Part shown: positions 1 to 6,966 of the stretch, in pieces | How positions within the stretch are numbered: position 1 is the first letter of the stretch | Layout of the letters: the number at the start of each line of letters is the position of its first letter | Assembly (NCBI GenBank): GCA_937923585.1 | Contig: CALDSM010000339.1 | Location: forward strand, 1-18,712 | Origin: an uncultured bacterium | GTDB taxonomy: Bacteria; Hydrogenedentota; Hydrogenedentia; Hydrogenedentales; CAITNO01 | DNA: 18,712 nucleotides | Direction of reading: 5' to 3' | Made by a program: the position numbers and the translations under genes | The notes under the pieces: generated by a model | Database searches by the model: none | Seen by the model: only the letters and a program-made list of their open reading frames with translations | What the model was told of the DNA's origin: nothing

Positions 1-607
1 AGCGGAGGAACCGGTATTCCGCCCGCGTTTCAAGGCACGGCCCCGTCACCGCCACGTAAACACCCCGCTGAAGCCGGATGCCCAACTGGAGCGCCGCCGC
101 CTCGGCCAGATCAATAAGCGCGCGGGAATAGGGCTCGGACATGTCCGGAAAGCGGGGGCCGAGCACGTCGTCGTTGGGACCGATGAGGGGGTTGTCGCCC
201 ATTAGGTTGATGTGGTCGGTGATCACCATCAGGTCGCCCGCCTGGAACTGCGGGTTCATGCCCCCGGCCGCATTGGACACGACCAGCGTATGCACGCCCA
301 GTGCCTTGGCCACGCGCACCGGGAAGGTCACCTGCTGCAGCGAATAGCCCTCGTATCGGTGGAAGCGGCCCGACAGCGCCACCACGCTCTTTCCCGCCAG
401 ATGCCCCAGGATCAGCTCCCCCGCGTGGGTGTCCACCGTCGAGGTGGGGAAGTGCGGGATGTCCTCATAGGATATGCGGGCAACCGCCTCTATCTTGTCG
501 CCGAGCATGCCCAGCCCCGTGCCCAGGATAATGCCCGCCTCCGGCGCAATGTCCGCAGCCTTCCGTACAACTTCGGCCGCCTCGCGGACCATGTCATGCA
601 GTTCCAT
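1..607 (-). CDS. punA: Purine nucleoside phosphorylase, C-terminus cut by window edge
   Basis: Cytoplasmic purine salvage enzyme that cleaves purine nucleosides with phosphate to give free base and (deoxy)ribose-1-phosphate. About 202 residues are visible; the family is usually near 275, so roughly the last quarter lies outside the window. Visible motifs are the phosphate-binding GTGLG loop (about 29-33), GRFHRYEGY (80-88), NAAGGMN (112-118) and a TGPCLETRAEYR stretch near the cut end. These are typical of the trimeric (PunA/XapA-like) class, not the hexameric DeoD class. The start is fixed by an AAGGAG ribosome site (complement of 613-618) five bases before ATG. It lies 106 bp downstream of the DUF167 gene on the same strand, with a double-hairpin repeat between them, so co-transcription is possible but unproven. 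The family call is secure; the gene symbol is by class only. Confidence 0.93.
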   Translation of the reverse strand, partial: MELHDMVREAAEVVRKAADIAPEAGIILGTGLGMLGDKIEAVARISYEDIPHFPTSTVDTHAGELILGHLAGKSVVALSGRFHRYEGYSLQQVTFPVRVAKALGVHTLVVSNAAGGMNPQFQAGDLMVITDHINLMGDNPLIGPNDDVLGPRFPDMSEPYSRALIDLAEAAALQLGIRLQRGVYVAVTGPCLETRAEYRFLR

Positions 608-632
608 CGGTACTCCTTCCTTCCGTCTAAAT

Positions 633-708
633 ATGTAGGACAGCCGCCCTCGGCTGTCAGCTTGTGGCGATTGCCAAAGGACGACAGGCGGGGGCGCCTG
701 TCCCACAT
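633..708. repeat. Double-hairpin inverted repeat element
   Basis: Two perfect hairpins sit in tandem between the DUF167 gene and the phosphorylase. The first has 8-bp arms GACAGCCG (639-646) and CGGCTGTC (651-658) around a 4-nt loop CCCT. The second has 8-bp arms GACAGGCG (683-690) and CGCCTGTC (695-702) around GGGG. The two hairpins are inverted near-copies of each other (17 of 20 positions match after reverse complement), and the flanks ATGTAG (633-638) and CCACAT (703-708) also nearly match. The whole is therefore a palindrome made of two palindromes separated by a 24-nt spacer. No T tract follows on either strand, so it does not look like a simple terminator. A dispersed REP- or MITE-like family is inferred. 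Confidence 0.75.
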
Positions 709-713
709 TCTTA

Positions 714-1007
714 TTAAAGACCCAGCAATTCGCGGACCGCCGTTTCCGTCAAACCCGCGATACGCACGGTCTTCTCCCGTGACTTCTCGCCCGATTCCAG
801 CGTCACCCGGCTGCGGGCCACGCCCAGCCGTCCCGCCAGAAAGCGGCGCAGCGCGTCATTGGCCGCGCCCTCGACCGGCGGGGCCGTCAGCGCCACGCGC
901 AACCGACCCTCCGCCTCACCGACCACCGCCTCGCGTGAGGCGCGCGGCTGCACGCGAACACGCAGCAGCACATCGGTTCCGTCGGCGCGAAGCGCGTTGT
1001 CGGTCAT
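714..1007 (-). CDS. DUF167 (UPF0235, YggU-like) family protein
   Basis: Small soluble protein of 97 residues in the DUF167/YggU family, whose molecular function is not established. Family hallmarks are the RVQPRASREAVVG strand near the start, the conserved APPVEGAANDALRRFLA helix segment, and the GEKSREKTVRIAG segment near the C-terminus. The length fits the family norm of about 90-110 residues. The frame stays open to an ATG at 1073, but the extra 22 residues are basic, have no family similarity that I recognise, and lead into the conserved core only after MTDNALRADG, so the ATG at 1007 is preferred. Neither start has a strong ribosome site, so the start is uncertain. It lies between pspF and the phosphorylase on the same strand. 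Confidence 0.85.
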   Translation of the reverse strand: MTDNALRADGTDVLLRVRVQPRASREAVVGEAEGRLRVALTAPPVEGAANDALRRFLAGRLGVARSRVTLESGEKSREKTVRIAGLTETAVRELLGL

Positions 1008-1180
1008 GCCCGTCCAGTCCCTTGCCTTCCCCGCCGCACCCGTGCGTCGGGTAACATCGCGACATGTTAGCATAATCCGCGCGGTCCGTTCTGCGGCAAC
1101 TTCACGCCGCGAAAAACGGGAAGTGGCTCGCCTTTCGGCGGTTTGCAGGGCGTGTCTGTCCCCGTCTTTCGCTCACCACA

Positions 1181-2158
1181 TTAGAGTCGAACATGCTTCC
1201 GGTAGTACCCCCTGAACTGGTGATACGTCAGTTGCAGCAGTTGGGCCGCCTTCCGCTGGTTGAACTTCGCCTCTTCGAGCGCCGCCGCGATCATGCGCCG
1301 TTCGAGGTCCCGCACGGCCGCCTCCAGTCCCGTTTCCAGTGTGACGGACGCGTTGGGAGCCGTCACCCGTTGCACCTTCTCCTCGAACGCGGGCACAAAG
1401 GGATTGAACTGGATTTCACCGATGAGGGGGCCCTCGGCGCGGTAGACCGCCCGTTCAACAACGTTCTTCAGTTCGCGGACGTTGCCCGGCCAGCCGTACG
1501 CTTCCAGGGCGGCCATGGCATCTTCGGAAAACTCAGGCACCTCTTCGCGGCCCAGTTCGTGCGCCATCCGCGCGGCAAAATGGTCCGCCAAAAGCCGGAT
1601 GTCGTCCTTTCGCCGACGCAGCGGCGGCAGGCGCAGCACCTCGAACGACAGCCGGTCGAGCAGGTCGCGCTTGAACCGGCCTTCTTCGGCCAAGGCCGGC
1701 AGATCGGCGTTGGTGGCGCCGATGATTCGGACGTCCGTCCTGATTGCCTGGCTGCCGCCGACCCGTTCAAAGGCGCCGTATTCGACCACGCGCAGTATCT
1801 TCTCCTGCGCCTCAAGCGGAATCGCGCCGATTTCGTCCAGGAAGAGCGTCCCGCCGCTGGCCGCCTCAAACCGGCCCATCCGGCGGCTGACCGCACCCGT
1901 AAACGCGCCGGCTTCGTGGCCAAACAACTCGGACTCGATGAGTGCCGGCGAAAGTGCCGAGCAGTTGAGCGTCAAGAACGGTTCACGCCACCGGTTGGAC
2001 AAATAGTGCAGCCGGGATGCCGCCAGTTCCTTTCCCGTGCCGCGTTCACCAATGATCAGGACCGGCCGGTCCACCTTTGCGACACGCGAAAGTTGTTCCT
2101 GCAGTTCGAGGAAGCTTTCCGATTGGCCAAGGATTTCTTGAGTGGATTCCAAACCCAT
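1181..2158 (-). CDS. pspF: PspF, sigma-54 enhancer-binding activator of the phage-shock operon
   Basis: AAA+ transcription activator (325 residues, the same length class as E. coli PspF) that remodels sigma-54 RNA polymerase to switch on psp genes under inner-membrane stress. It has no N-terminal receiver or GAF domain and goes straight into the AAA+ core, which is the PspF arrangement; in the known system PspA binds and inhibits this core. Visible motifs are Walker A GERGTGKE (37-44), the sigma-54 contact loop GAFTGA (84-89), Walker B FLDEIG with D108/E109, and the YGWPGNVRELKNVVERA segment. A Fis-type helix-turn-helix occupies the last 27 residues (QRKAAQLLQL...). It is divergent from pspA. 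A sigma-70-like promoter lies at 2210-2238, and a possible operator sits just downstream of that promoter, suggesting autoregulation. The ribosome site is weak. Confidence 0.95.
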   Translation of the reverse strand: MGLESTQEILGQSESFLELQEQLSRVAKVDRPVLIIGERGTGKELAASRLHYLSNRWREPFLTLNCSALSPALIESELFGHEAGAFTGAVSRRMGRFEAASGGTLFLDEIGAIPLEAQEKILRVVEYGAFERVGGSQAIRTDVRIIGATNADLPALAEEGRFKRDLLDRLSFEVLRLPPLRRRKDDIRLLADHFAARMAHELGREEVPEFSEDAMAALEAYGWPGNVRELKNVVERAVYRAEGPLIGEIQFNPFVPAFEEKVQRVTAPNASVTLETGLEAAVRDLERRMIAAALEEAKFNQRKAAQLLQLTYHQFRGYYRKHVRL

Positions 2159-2182
2159 GATAATGACCTACCACGCTCATTT

Positions 2183-2205
2183 GTGGTTTATTTCGCTAAC
2201 TCTTC
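2183..2205. promoter_or_regulatory. Possible PspF upstream activating site
   Basis: The stretch TTTCGCTAACT (2191-2201) lies about 110 bp upstream of the pspA -24 element, within the usual enhancer distance. It resembles the half-site I recall for E. coli PspF operators (TTCGCTAACT). It also falls at the predicted pspF transcription start, the arrangement by which E. coli PspF represses its own gene. I cannot find a well-spaced second half-site, so the call rests on a remembered motif and on position. Confidence 0.4.
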
Positions 2206-2209
2206 ATTA

Positions 2210-2238
2210 ATTAGACCATATTTTGCAAGACAAGTCAA
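2210..2238 (-). promoter_or_regulatory. Sigma-70-type promoter of pspF
   Basis: Read on the minus strand, TTGACT (complement of 2233-2238, 5 of 6 to consensus) is followed by a 17-nt spacer and TCTAAT (complement of 2210-2215, 5 of 6). The predicted start is near 2203, giving a leader of about 45 nt before the pspF ATG. This is one of the best -35/-10 pairs in the window. Confidence 0.7.
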
Positions 2239-2309
2239 TGCGCGGCTTAACCGATTAAATTCTTTCATGCCAGCATGTTGCGGGCAATGCAGAATCTCCC
2301 ATACCGTTC

Positions 2310-2323
2310 GGCACGCGGGTTGC
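2310..2323 (+). promoter_or_regulatory. Sigma-54 (-24/-12) promoter of pspABC
   Basis: GGCACGCGGGTTGC matches the sigma-54 consensus (TGGCACG-N4-TTGC) apart from the first T, with GG (2310-2311) and GC (2322-2323) separated by exactly 10 nt. The predicted start is near 2335, about 77 nt before the pspA ATG. A sigma-54 activator is encoded divergently right next to it, which strongly supports the assignment. Confidence 0.85.
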
Positions 2324-2411
2324 TTATGAACAGGCACATTGACCGTGTGTTCTGGACAAAGGAAATCAACCGCCGGAACGAAACGATTCCGGCGAACTTG
2401 GGAGACTTGAG

Positions 2412-3101
2412 ATGGGCATTTTCACGAGAGTGCGCGATATCATCAGTTCGAATTTGAACACGATGCTCGACAAGGCTGAGGACCCGGAGAAGATGGTGCG
2501 GCTGATCATCCGCGAGATGGAGGACACGCTGGTCGAGATCAAGGCGTCCTGCGCGCAGTCCATTGCAACCAAGAAGCGCATCCAGCGCCAGTTCGACGAG
2601 ATGGAGGCGCAGGCCGCCGACTGGGCGGGCAAGGCGCAGCTTGCGGTCAGCAAGGGCCGCGAGGACTTGGCGCGGGAGGCGCTGCTTGAAAAACGGCGGT
2701 GCCTGGAGCGGGCGGATGCCCTGCACCGGGAGGCGTCCCAGTTTGACGGGCTGGTGGAGCAGTACCAACAGGACATCGTCCAGTTGGAGGAGAAGCTGGC
2801 GGCGGCCCGCGAAAAACAGCGCGTGCTGGCCCGGCGCCATGCGCACGCCCAGGAGCGCATCAAGGCCCAGGGCCACATCCGCAAGATTGACACGACCCAT
2901 GCCATGACGCGCTTCGATCACCTGGAACGCCGGGTGGATCATATGGAAGCGGAGGCGGACCTGATAAACTACGGCCGCAAACGGCCGCTGCACGAGGAGT
3001 TCGCGGCGCTGGAGGGCGACGACGAACTGGAACGGGAACTGGCCCAACTGAAATCGGCGGCCGCCCGCGGCGCGGACAACGCACAACCGCCTACGGCATA
3101 A
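2412..3101 (+). CDS. pspA: PspA, phage-shock membrane-stress effector
   Basis: Peripheral inner-membrane protein of the PspA/IM30/Vipp1 (ESCRT-III-like) superfamily that binds stressed membrane and, in the known system, also holds PspF inactive. It has 229 residues, close to E. coli PspA. It begins MGIFTRVRDIISSNLN, the amphipathic membrane-binding helix. Next comes the LDKAEDPEKMVRLIIREMEDTLVEIK signature, then a long charged alpha-helical coiled coil (about 25-190) and a short, disordered Ala/Pro-rich tail. A GGGAG ribosome site lies seven bases before the ATG. It is the first gene of pspABC, expressed from the sigma-54 promoter upstream; pspB follows after 15 nt. Confidence 0.96.
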   Translation: MGIFTRVRDIISSNLNTMLDKAEDPEKMVRLIIREMEDTLVEIKASCAQSIATKKRIQRQFDEMEAQAADWAGKAQLAVSKGREDLAREALLEKRRCLERADALHREASQFDGLVEQYQQDIVQLEEKLAAAREKQRVLARRHAHAQERIKAQGHIRKIDTTHAMTRFDHLERRVDHMEAEADLINYGRKRPLHEEFAALEGDDELERELAQLKSAAARGADNAQPPTA

Positions 3102-3116
3102 GAACGGAGTCGCACT

Positions 3117-3359
3117 ATGTTCGGGATGGACGTGGCCACGCTGGCCGTATTCATGATGTTCAGCATTCCGCTGGTGGCCGTCATCGGGGGCCTCGGACTG
3201 GTGGCGCTGAAGATAATGCGGGGCGGCCGGGATTCGTCGCGCGACCTTGAAGACACGCGCCTCATCCAGGAGATGCACCGCCAGCTGCAGAAAATGGAGG
3301 AGCGGGTCGGGGCGCTCGAAACCATCCTGCTCGACAAGGAACGAAAGGACCGGTCATGA
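3117..3359 (+). CDS. pspB: PspB, phage-shock inner-membrane sensor subunit
   Basis: Small inner-membrane protein (80 residues; E. coli PspB is about 74) that in the known system works with PspC to relieve PspA inhibition of PspF. It has one N-terminal membrane helix (about 6-32, VFMMFSIPLVAVIGGLGLVA) and then a charged helix. The RLIQEMHRQLQKMEERVGALETILLDKER region (about 48-77) is a coiled coil with the PspB-type ERVGALETIL end. A GGAG ribosome site precedes the ATG by a few bases. Its stop overlaps the pspC start in an ATGA, so translation is probably coupled. The sequence is divergent, but size, topology and position between pspA and pspC make the call firm. Confidence 0.9.
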   Translation: MFGMDVATLAVFMMFSIPLVAVIGGLGLVALKIMRGGRDSSRDLEDTRLIQEMHRQLQKMEERVGALETILLDKERKDRS

Positions 3360-3739
3360 CAGAAAGCTTCCATGAAGATCGCAAGCCCCTGTACCGCTCA
3401 CGCCGCGGGTGCATTCTTGGCGTATGCCGGGGGCTGGCCGAATACATGAACCTGTCGGTGTTCTGGACGCGCGTGGTCGCCCTGGTGATGATTCCCTTCA
3501 CCGGCTTCTGGCCCATGCTGGGGCTCTATTTTCTGGCGGCGGTGCTGATGAAGCCGGAACCCGTGGTGCCTCTGGTTACCGAAGAGGACGGCGAGTTCTA
3601 CAACTCCTACACCTCGTCCCGCAGCATGGCAATCCGACGGTTGAAGCGCACCTTCGACAACCTCGACCGCCGGATTCAGCACATGGAGGACATCGTGACC
3701 TCGCGCGAGTACGACTGGAACCGCAGGTTCAACGGTTAG
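3356..3739 (+). CDS. pspC: PspC, phage-shock inner-membrane regulator
   Basis: Inner-membrane protein of 127 residues (E. coli about 119) with a PspC domain. Residues 12-32 carry the signature LYRSRRGCILGVCRGLAEYMN. A hydrophobic hairpin follows at about 35-66 (VVALVMIPFTGFWPMLGLYFLAAVLM), and the C-terminal tail (about 88-120) is a charged amphipathic helix like the one that binds PspA/PspB. It overlaps pspB by 4 nt. It is the last clear Psp gene; sppA begins 116 nt later on the same strand and no terminator with a T tract was seen between them, so read-through from the psp promoter is possible. Confidence 0.93.
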   Translation: MTESFHEDRKPLYRSRRGCILGVCRGLAEYMNLSVFWTRVVALVMIPFTGFWPMLGLYFLAAVLMKPEPVVPLVTEEDGEFYNSYTSSRSMAIRRLKRTFDNLDRRIQHMEDIVTSREYDWNRRFNG

Positions 3740-3855
3740 CGTTCTGCGGGGCACCGCGGACTTTCAACTCAAGAGGAAGGGGAGGATTCTTTTCTCTTGC
3801 AGGCAATGAACGGGTGAAGTGTCTCTAAACGGCCATTGGCCAAAGAAGGGCAGGC

Positions 3856-5904
3856 ATGTCGGACAACAACAATTGCACATCGGGTGAGGATTCAACGGGG
3901 ACGCCGGGGCGCGGATCGGGGAAGGCCATTGCCGCCTTTGTCATGGCGCTCTTGGGCCTGGCCCTGTGGGTGGTCGCCGCCGTTCCTGCGATTATCACGG
4001 CGCTGTCCGCGAAAAGAGAACTGCAGGACAACAGGCCCGCCCCGGGGTGGGCGTTCGCCAACGCCGGCCTCGTGCTCGGGTTGTTGGACATTGTCCTTGT
4101 GCCCGCACTGCTTTGGACGGCATTGACGTACGGGCCGTCGGCGCGCACGGAGCGGGTCGCGCACTTCCGTCTTTCGGGAACCCTGACGGACTCTCCGCAC
4201 GCCGACGCGGTTGGAGCGTTCATGGGTCAACCCTCGACATTTCACGCGCTGTTCAAGCGCCTGAAGGAGGCGAAAGAGGACGCGGCGGTGAAGGCGGCGG
4301 TGCTCACCCTCGACGGCTTCACCCCACAATTGCCGGAGACGGAGGAATTGCGGGAGGCGTTGCTGGATTTTGAATCGTCGGGCAAGAAGGTTCTCGCGCA
4401 CTGCGACGACCAGTCAATTTCGCTGCCGGATTACCTGGTGCTGGCGTCGGCTTCGCGGATGAGCATTGCCCCCTCGGCGGCCCTGGACCTGACGGGAATA
4501 TACAGGGAGGCCATGTACCTGAAAGACGGCCTTGCAATGCTCGGCGTATCCTCTGACGTGGTGCATATCGGGGACTACAAGGCGGCAGGGGAGATGCTGG
4601 CGCGATCCGAGCCGAGCGATGCAGCCAGGGAAAACATGAATTGGGTCTATGACGGCCAGTACCAGAGCTGTGTGGCCATGCTGGCCGAGTCGCTGCACAA
4701 GACCGCGGACGAAGTGAAATCGTTGATCGACAAGCGCATTGTGCATGCGGATCAGGCGCTTGAACAGGGGCTTGTGAGCGCTGTTGAACATCAGGACAGC
4801 TTTGTGGAGTTCATCAAGCGGGAGTACGGCGGGGACATATGCATTGACAATGACTACCACAGGGAACCGGCGCCGGAGCTGAGCGGGGCGCATCCGTTCC
4901 GGTCGTGCTGGAACATGGCGCGCTATTTTGCGCGGTTGGACCGGCCGGGTTCGGAAGACGGCATCGGACTGATCTATGTTTGCGGCGAAATACGCTCCGG
5001 CCATGGTTCGTCGAAGAACGCCTTCTGCGGTGATGTGCGGGCCGCATTCAGGAAAGCCATGGAGGACGATTCCATCAAGGCGGTGGTGCTGCGGGTGAAT
5101 TCGCCGGGCGGCCTGGTCACGGCAAGCGAGGTTGTTCACAATGAGACGTCGGTCCTGCAGAAGAAGAAGCCGCTGATCGTATCCATGGGCAATGTTGCTG
5201 CCAGCGGGGGGTACTACGTCTCCTGCGGTGCCGGCACCATATTCGCCAATGAAACCACCATAACCGGCTCGATTGGCGTTATTGGCAGCAAGCTGGTTTC
5301 GGCCGATTTGTGGAAAAAGCTGGGCGTGAACCTGTACCCGTACCAGCGGGGCGCCAATGCGGACCTCTATTCCGGCCGGCAGCCGTTCACCGACCAGCAG
5401 CGCAGTATGCTGACGGCGGAGTTTGAGGAAAACTACAAGAAGTTCAAAGGGCATATCGAGACGGGACGGGGCGCGCGCCTGACGAAAGAGGTTGATGACT
5501 TGGCGGGTGGCCGCATATACACGGGCAGGCAGGCGCTTGATCTCGGGCTTGTGGACAAGATGGGCGGATTGGAGGCGGCGATAGCCTTTGCCGCGAAGTC
5601 CGTTTCCATGGAGAAATATGAAGTGCGCGTGTTCCCCAAACCCAAGGATGCGGTGGCGGTGATGGCGGATGCGATCCTCGGAAACTCCGAGAGCCCCAGC
5701 GATCTCAAGACCGTTTCATGCCCGCTCTCCAAAAGCCTTGCCGCACTGGCGGGCTCCGCCGCGGAAATGTCGGCACTGGCATCTTTGCTGATGACCCTCG
5801 ACCCGCCGCACGCAGAGGCAGCCGCCGAAATGTTTCATCGGCTTCAACTGATCAACCAGGCGGGCGCGGCCTTCATGATGCCGCAGGTTTTCGTGCAATA
5901 CTGA
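3856..5904 (+). CDS. sppA: Signal peptide peptidase SppA (two-domain type) with N-terminal DUF4190-like membrane domain
   Basis: Membrane-anchored serine protease with a Ser/Lys dyad that degrades signal peptides left in the membrane. It has 682 residues, longer than the about 618 of E. coli SppA. Two S49 peptidase repeats are present. The first (about 100-335) supplies the general base, K242 in GDYKAAGEM; the second (about 360-610) supplies the nucleophile, S450 in NVAASGGYYVS. The 208-residue separation matches the E. coli type, where Lys and Ser also sit in different repeats. The extra length is an N-terminal domain with two membrane helices (about 24-50 and 67-92) in the DUF4190 pattern (Gly/Ala-rich helix, short AKRELQD loop, second GLVLGLLDIVL helix), replacing the usual single anchor. 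The ribosome site is weak (AGAAGGG). Its place behind pspABC suggests a shared membrane quality-control role. Confidence 0.95.
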   Translation: MSDNNNCTSGEDSTGTPGRGSGKAIAAFVMALLGLALWVVAAVPAIITALSAKRELQDNRPAPGWAFANAGLVLGLLDIVLVPALLWTALTYGPSARTERVAHFRLSGTLTDSPHADAVGAFMGQPSTFHALFKRLKEAKEDAAVKAAVLTLDGFTPQLPETEELREALLDFESSGKKVLAHCDDQSISLPDYLVLASASRMSIAPSAALDLTGIYREAMYLKDGLAMLGVSSDVVHIGDYKAAGEMLARSEPSDAARENMNWVYDGQYQSCVAMLAESLHKTADEVKSLIDKRIVHADQALEQGLVSAVEHQDSFVEFIKREYGGDICIDNDYHREPAPELSGAHPFRSCWNMARYFARLDRPGSEDGIGLIYVCGEIRSGHGSSKNAFCGDVRAAFRKAMEDDSIKAVVLRVNSPGGLVTASEVVHNETSVLQKKKPLIVSMGNVAASGGYYVSCGAGTIFANETTITGSIGVIGSKLVSADLWKKLGVNLYPYQRGANADLYSGRQPFTDQQRSMLTAEFEENYKKFKGHIETGRGARLTKEVDDLAGGRIYTGRQALDLGLVDKMGGLEAAIAFAAKSVSMEKYEVRVFPKPKDAVAVMADAILGNSESPSDLKTVSCPLSKSLAALAGSAAEMSALASLLMTLDPPHAEAAAEMFHRLQLINQAGAAFMMPQVFVQY

Positions 5905-5937
5905 GAAGTCCGGAGTTGCAGTTCTTCCTGAACCGCA

Positions 5938-5978
5938 AGCGGGCCGATGGATCCCGTGCGGCCCGCTCTTCATTTCAT
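5938..5978. terminator. Likely terminator hairpin between convergent sppA and CPBP protease genes
   Basis: Perfect 9-bp arms AGCGGGCCG (5938-5946) and CGGCCCGCT (5959-5967) enclose a 12-nt loop and are followed by the T-rich CTTCATTTCAT. It lies in the 70-bp gap between convergent genes, where a shared terminator is expected. The T tract is interrupted, so efficiency is uncertain. Confidence 0.5.
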
Positions 5979-6889
5979 GAAGCGGAGGGATGCGCGGCCT
6001 TGTTTGATTTCCGCGCACCCGCCTCGATGAGCGCCATGCCCAGAAGCGCACCGGCGAACGCAATCAAGAGGGAAAGGACGCCGGCATAGACTCCGTTCAT
6101 CGTGAATGTGGCCGAAATTACCCACTCAACGCCGATTCTCGGCAAATGGCCTGTGTTCAGCAGTGCGGAGGTCCCGTTGTTGACGAAGTGCATGATTGTG
6201 CCAAGCCACAGCACTTTGGTGCGCCAGACGACAAGTGTGTCCGCCAAGCCCAAGAGTGCGGTGGGAGCAAAACTGTAAATGCTCCCATGAAACGCTCCGA
6301 AAAGCACGGCCACCGCAATTATGGCAAACGCCGGACGTGTGCAGTTGCGGAGACCTGTCAGCAGGGCGCCGCGAAAGAGGACTTCTTCGCAAACCGCCGG
6401 CGACAGCGCCATGACAAACAGCAATGCCAGCAGTCCCGTCAATGAGTGCCCCGCTTGAAAGAGGTTCTTGAACGCCTCGTTCGCGCCCTGCGCTTTTGGA
6501 CTTGGAAGGAACTGTTCTTGCAGGGTGCAGAATCCGGCAATCAGCACGAACATGGACAGCGCCATGACCGCCGCACCGATTCCCTGCATCGGGGAGAACT
6601 TCCGAAGCCCGAGTGTCTCGCGGAAATCGGCGCGCGTCATCCAAAGCGCGCCCAGTACGGGCAGAAGTATCAGGCCCCATTCGGTAAGCATCAGCCCCCA
6701 CAGCTGGTTCTCGTGCTGCGCCCATGCGCCGATATGGGAATTGAGAAACATGATCAGCGCAAACAGCGCCAGAACCAGCCATGGAGACAGAACTGATTGC
6801 AGCCGCTCCTGCGCGCACCCTGTCATTTCCTCCGGGGTGCCTGTCGTCAACCCTTGAATGGCATCCGGTACGGGCGTGATGTCTGCCAT
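5975..6889 (-). CDS. CPBP (CAAX/Rce1-like) intramembrane metalloprotease, stand-alone
   Basis: Multi-pass inner-membrane protein (304 residues) of the CPBP/Abi family, predicted to be a glutamate-dependent metalloprotease. Key motifs are all present: EExxxR as CEEVLFRG (E168, E169, R173), the following FGAFHGSIY (FxxxH), and HFVNNGTSALL (HxxxN). About eight hydrophobic segments are visible. The frame is open upstream to 7408, but that part only mirrors the next gene; the start at 6889 is chosen because a GGGAGGGAG ribosome site lies nine bases upstream and MADITPVPD begins a normal cytoplasmic tail. From AWAQ onward it closely parallels the C-terminal third of the permease gene upstream (shared LTEWGLILLP, EEVLFRGALLTGLR versus EEALFRGALLSGLR, IYSFAPTALLGL versus IYRFAPTALLGL). 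It is therefore a paralogue, probably from tandem duplication. It lies 77 bp after the permease gene, probably in the same operon. Its substrate is unknown. Confidence 0.9.
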   Translation of the reverse strand: MADITPVPDAIQGLTTGTPEEMTGCAQERLQSVLSPWLVLALFALIMFLNSHIGAWAQHENQLWGLMLTEWGLILLPVLGALWMTRADFRETLGLRKFSPMQGIGAAVMALSMFVLIAGFCTLQEQFLPSPKAQGANEAFKNLFQAGHSLTGLLALLFVMALSPAVCEEVLFRGALLTGLRNCTRPAFAIIAVAVLFGAFHGSIYSFAPTALLGLADTLVVWRTKVLWLGTIMHFVNNGTSALLNTGHLPRIGVEWVISATFTMNGVYAGVLSLLIAFAGALLGMALIEAGARKSNKAAHPSAS

Positions 6890-6966
6890 GGCCTGTTGCT
6901 CCCTCCCTTTCTTGTCCGCGCCAACGCGCTCAACGGTTTTTGGTTTGCCTGGCTCCAGGCTTAAGT

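Noticed and set aside
212..1054. Long plus-strand open frame of 280 codons
   Set aside because: It lies opposite the phosphorylase and DUF167 genes; its product is Arg/Pro/His-rich with no domain and crosses the repeat. Typical of antisense frames in high-GC DNA.
1193..2329. Plus-strand open frame of 378 codons opposite pspF
   Set aside because: It mirrors pspF, whose motifs are intact, has no recognisable domain, and runs across the pspF promoter.
2265..3278. Minus-strand open frame of 337 codons opposite pspA/pspB
   Set aside because: Antisense to clear pspA and pspB and covers the sigma-54 promoter; composition is that of a reversed coding strand.
3770..3799. Hairpin CAAGAGGAA / TTTCTCTTG between pspC and sppA, considered as terminator
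   Set aside because: One G-T pair, AT-rich stem and no T run afterwards; not convincing as a terminator.
4414..5454. Minus-strand open frame of 346 codons opposite sppA
   Set aside because: Antisense to the catalytic part of sppA; no domain or ribosome site.
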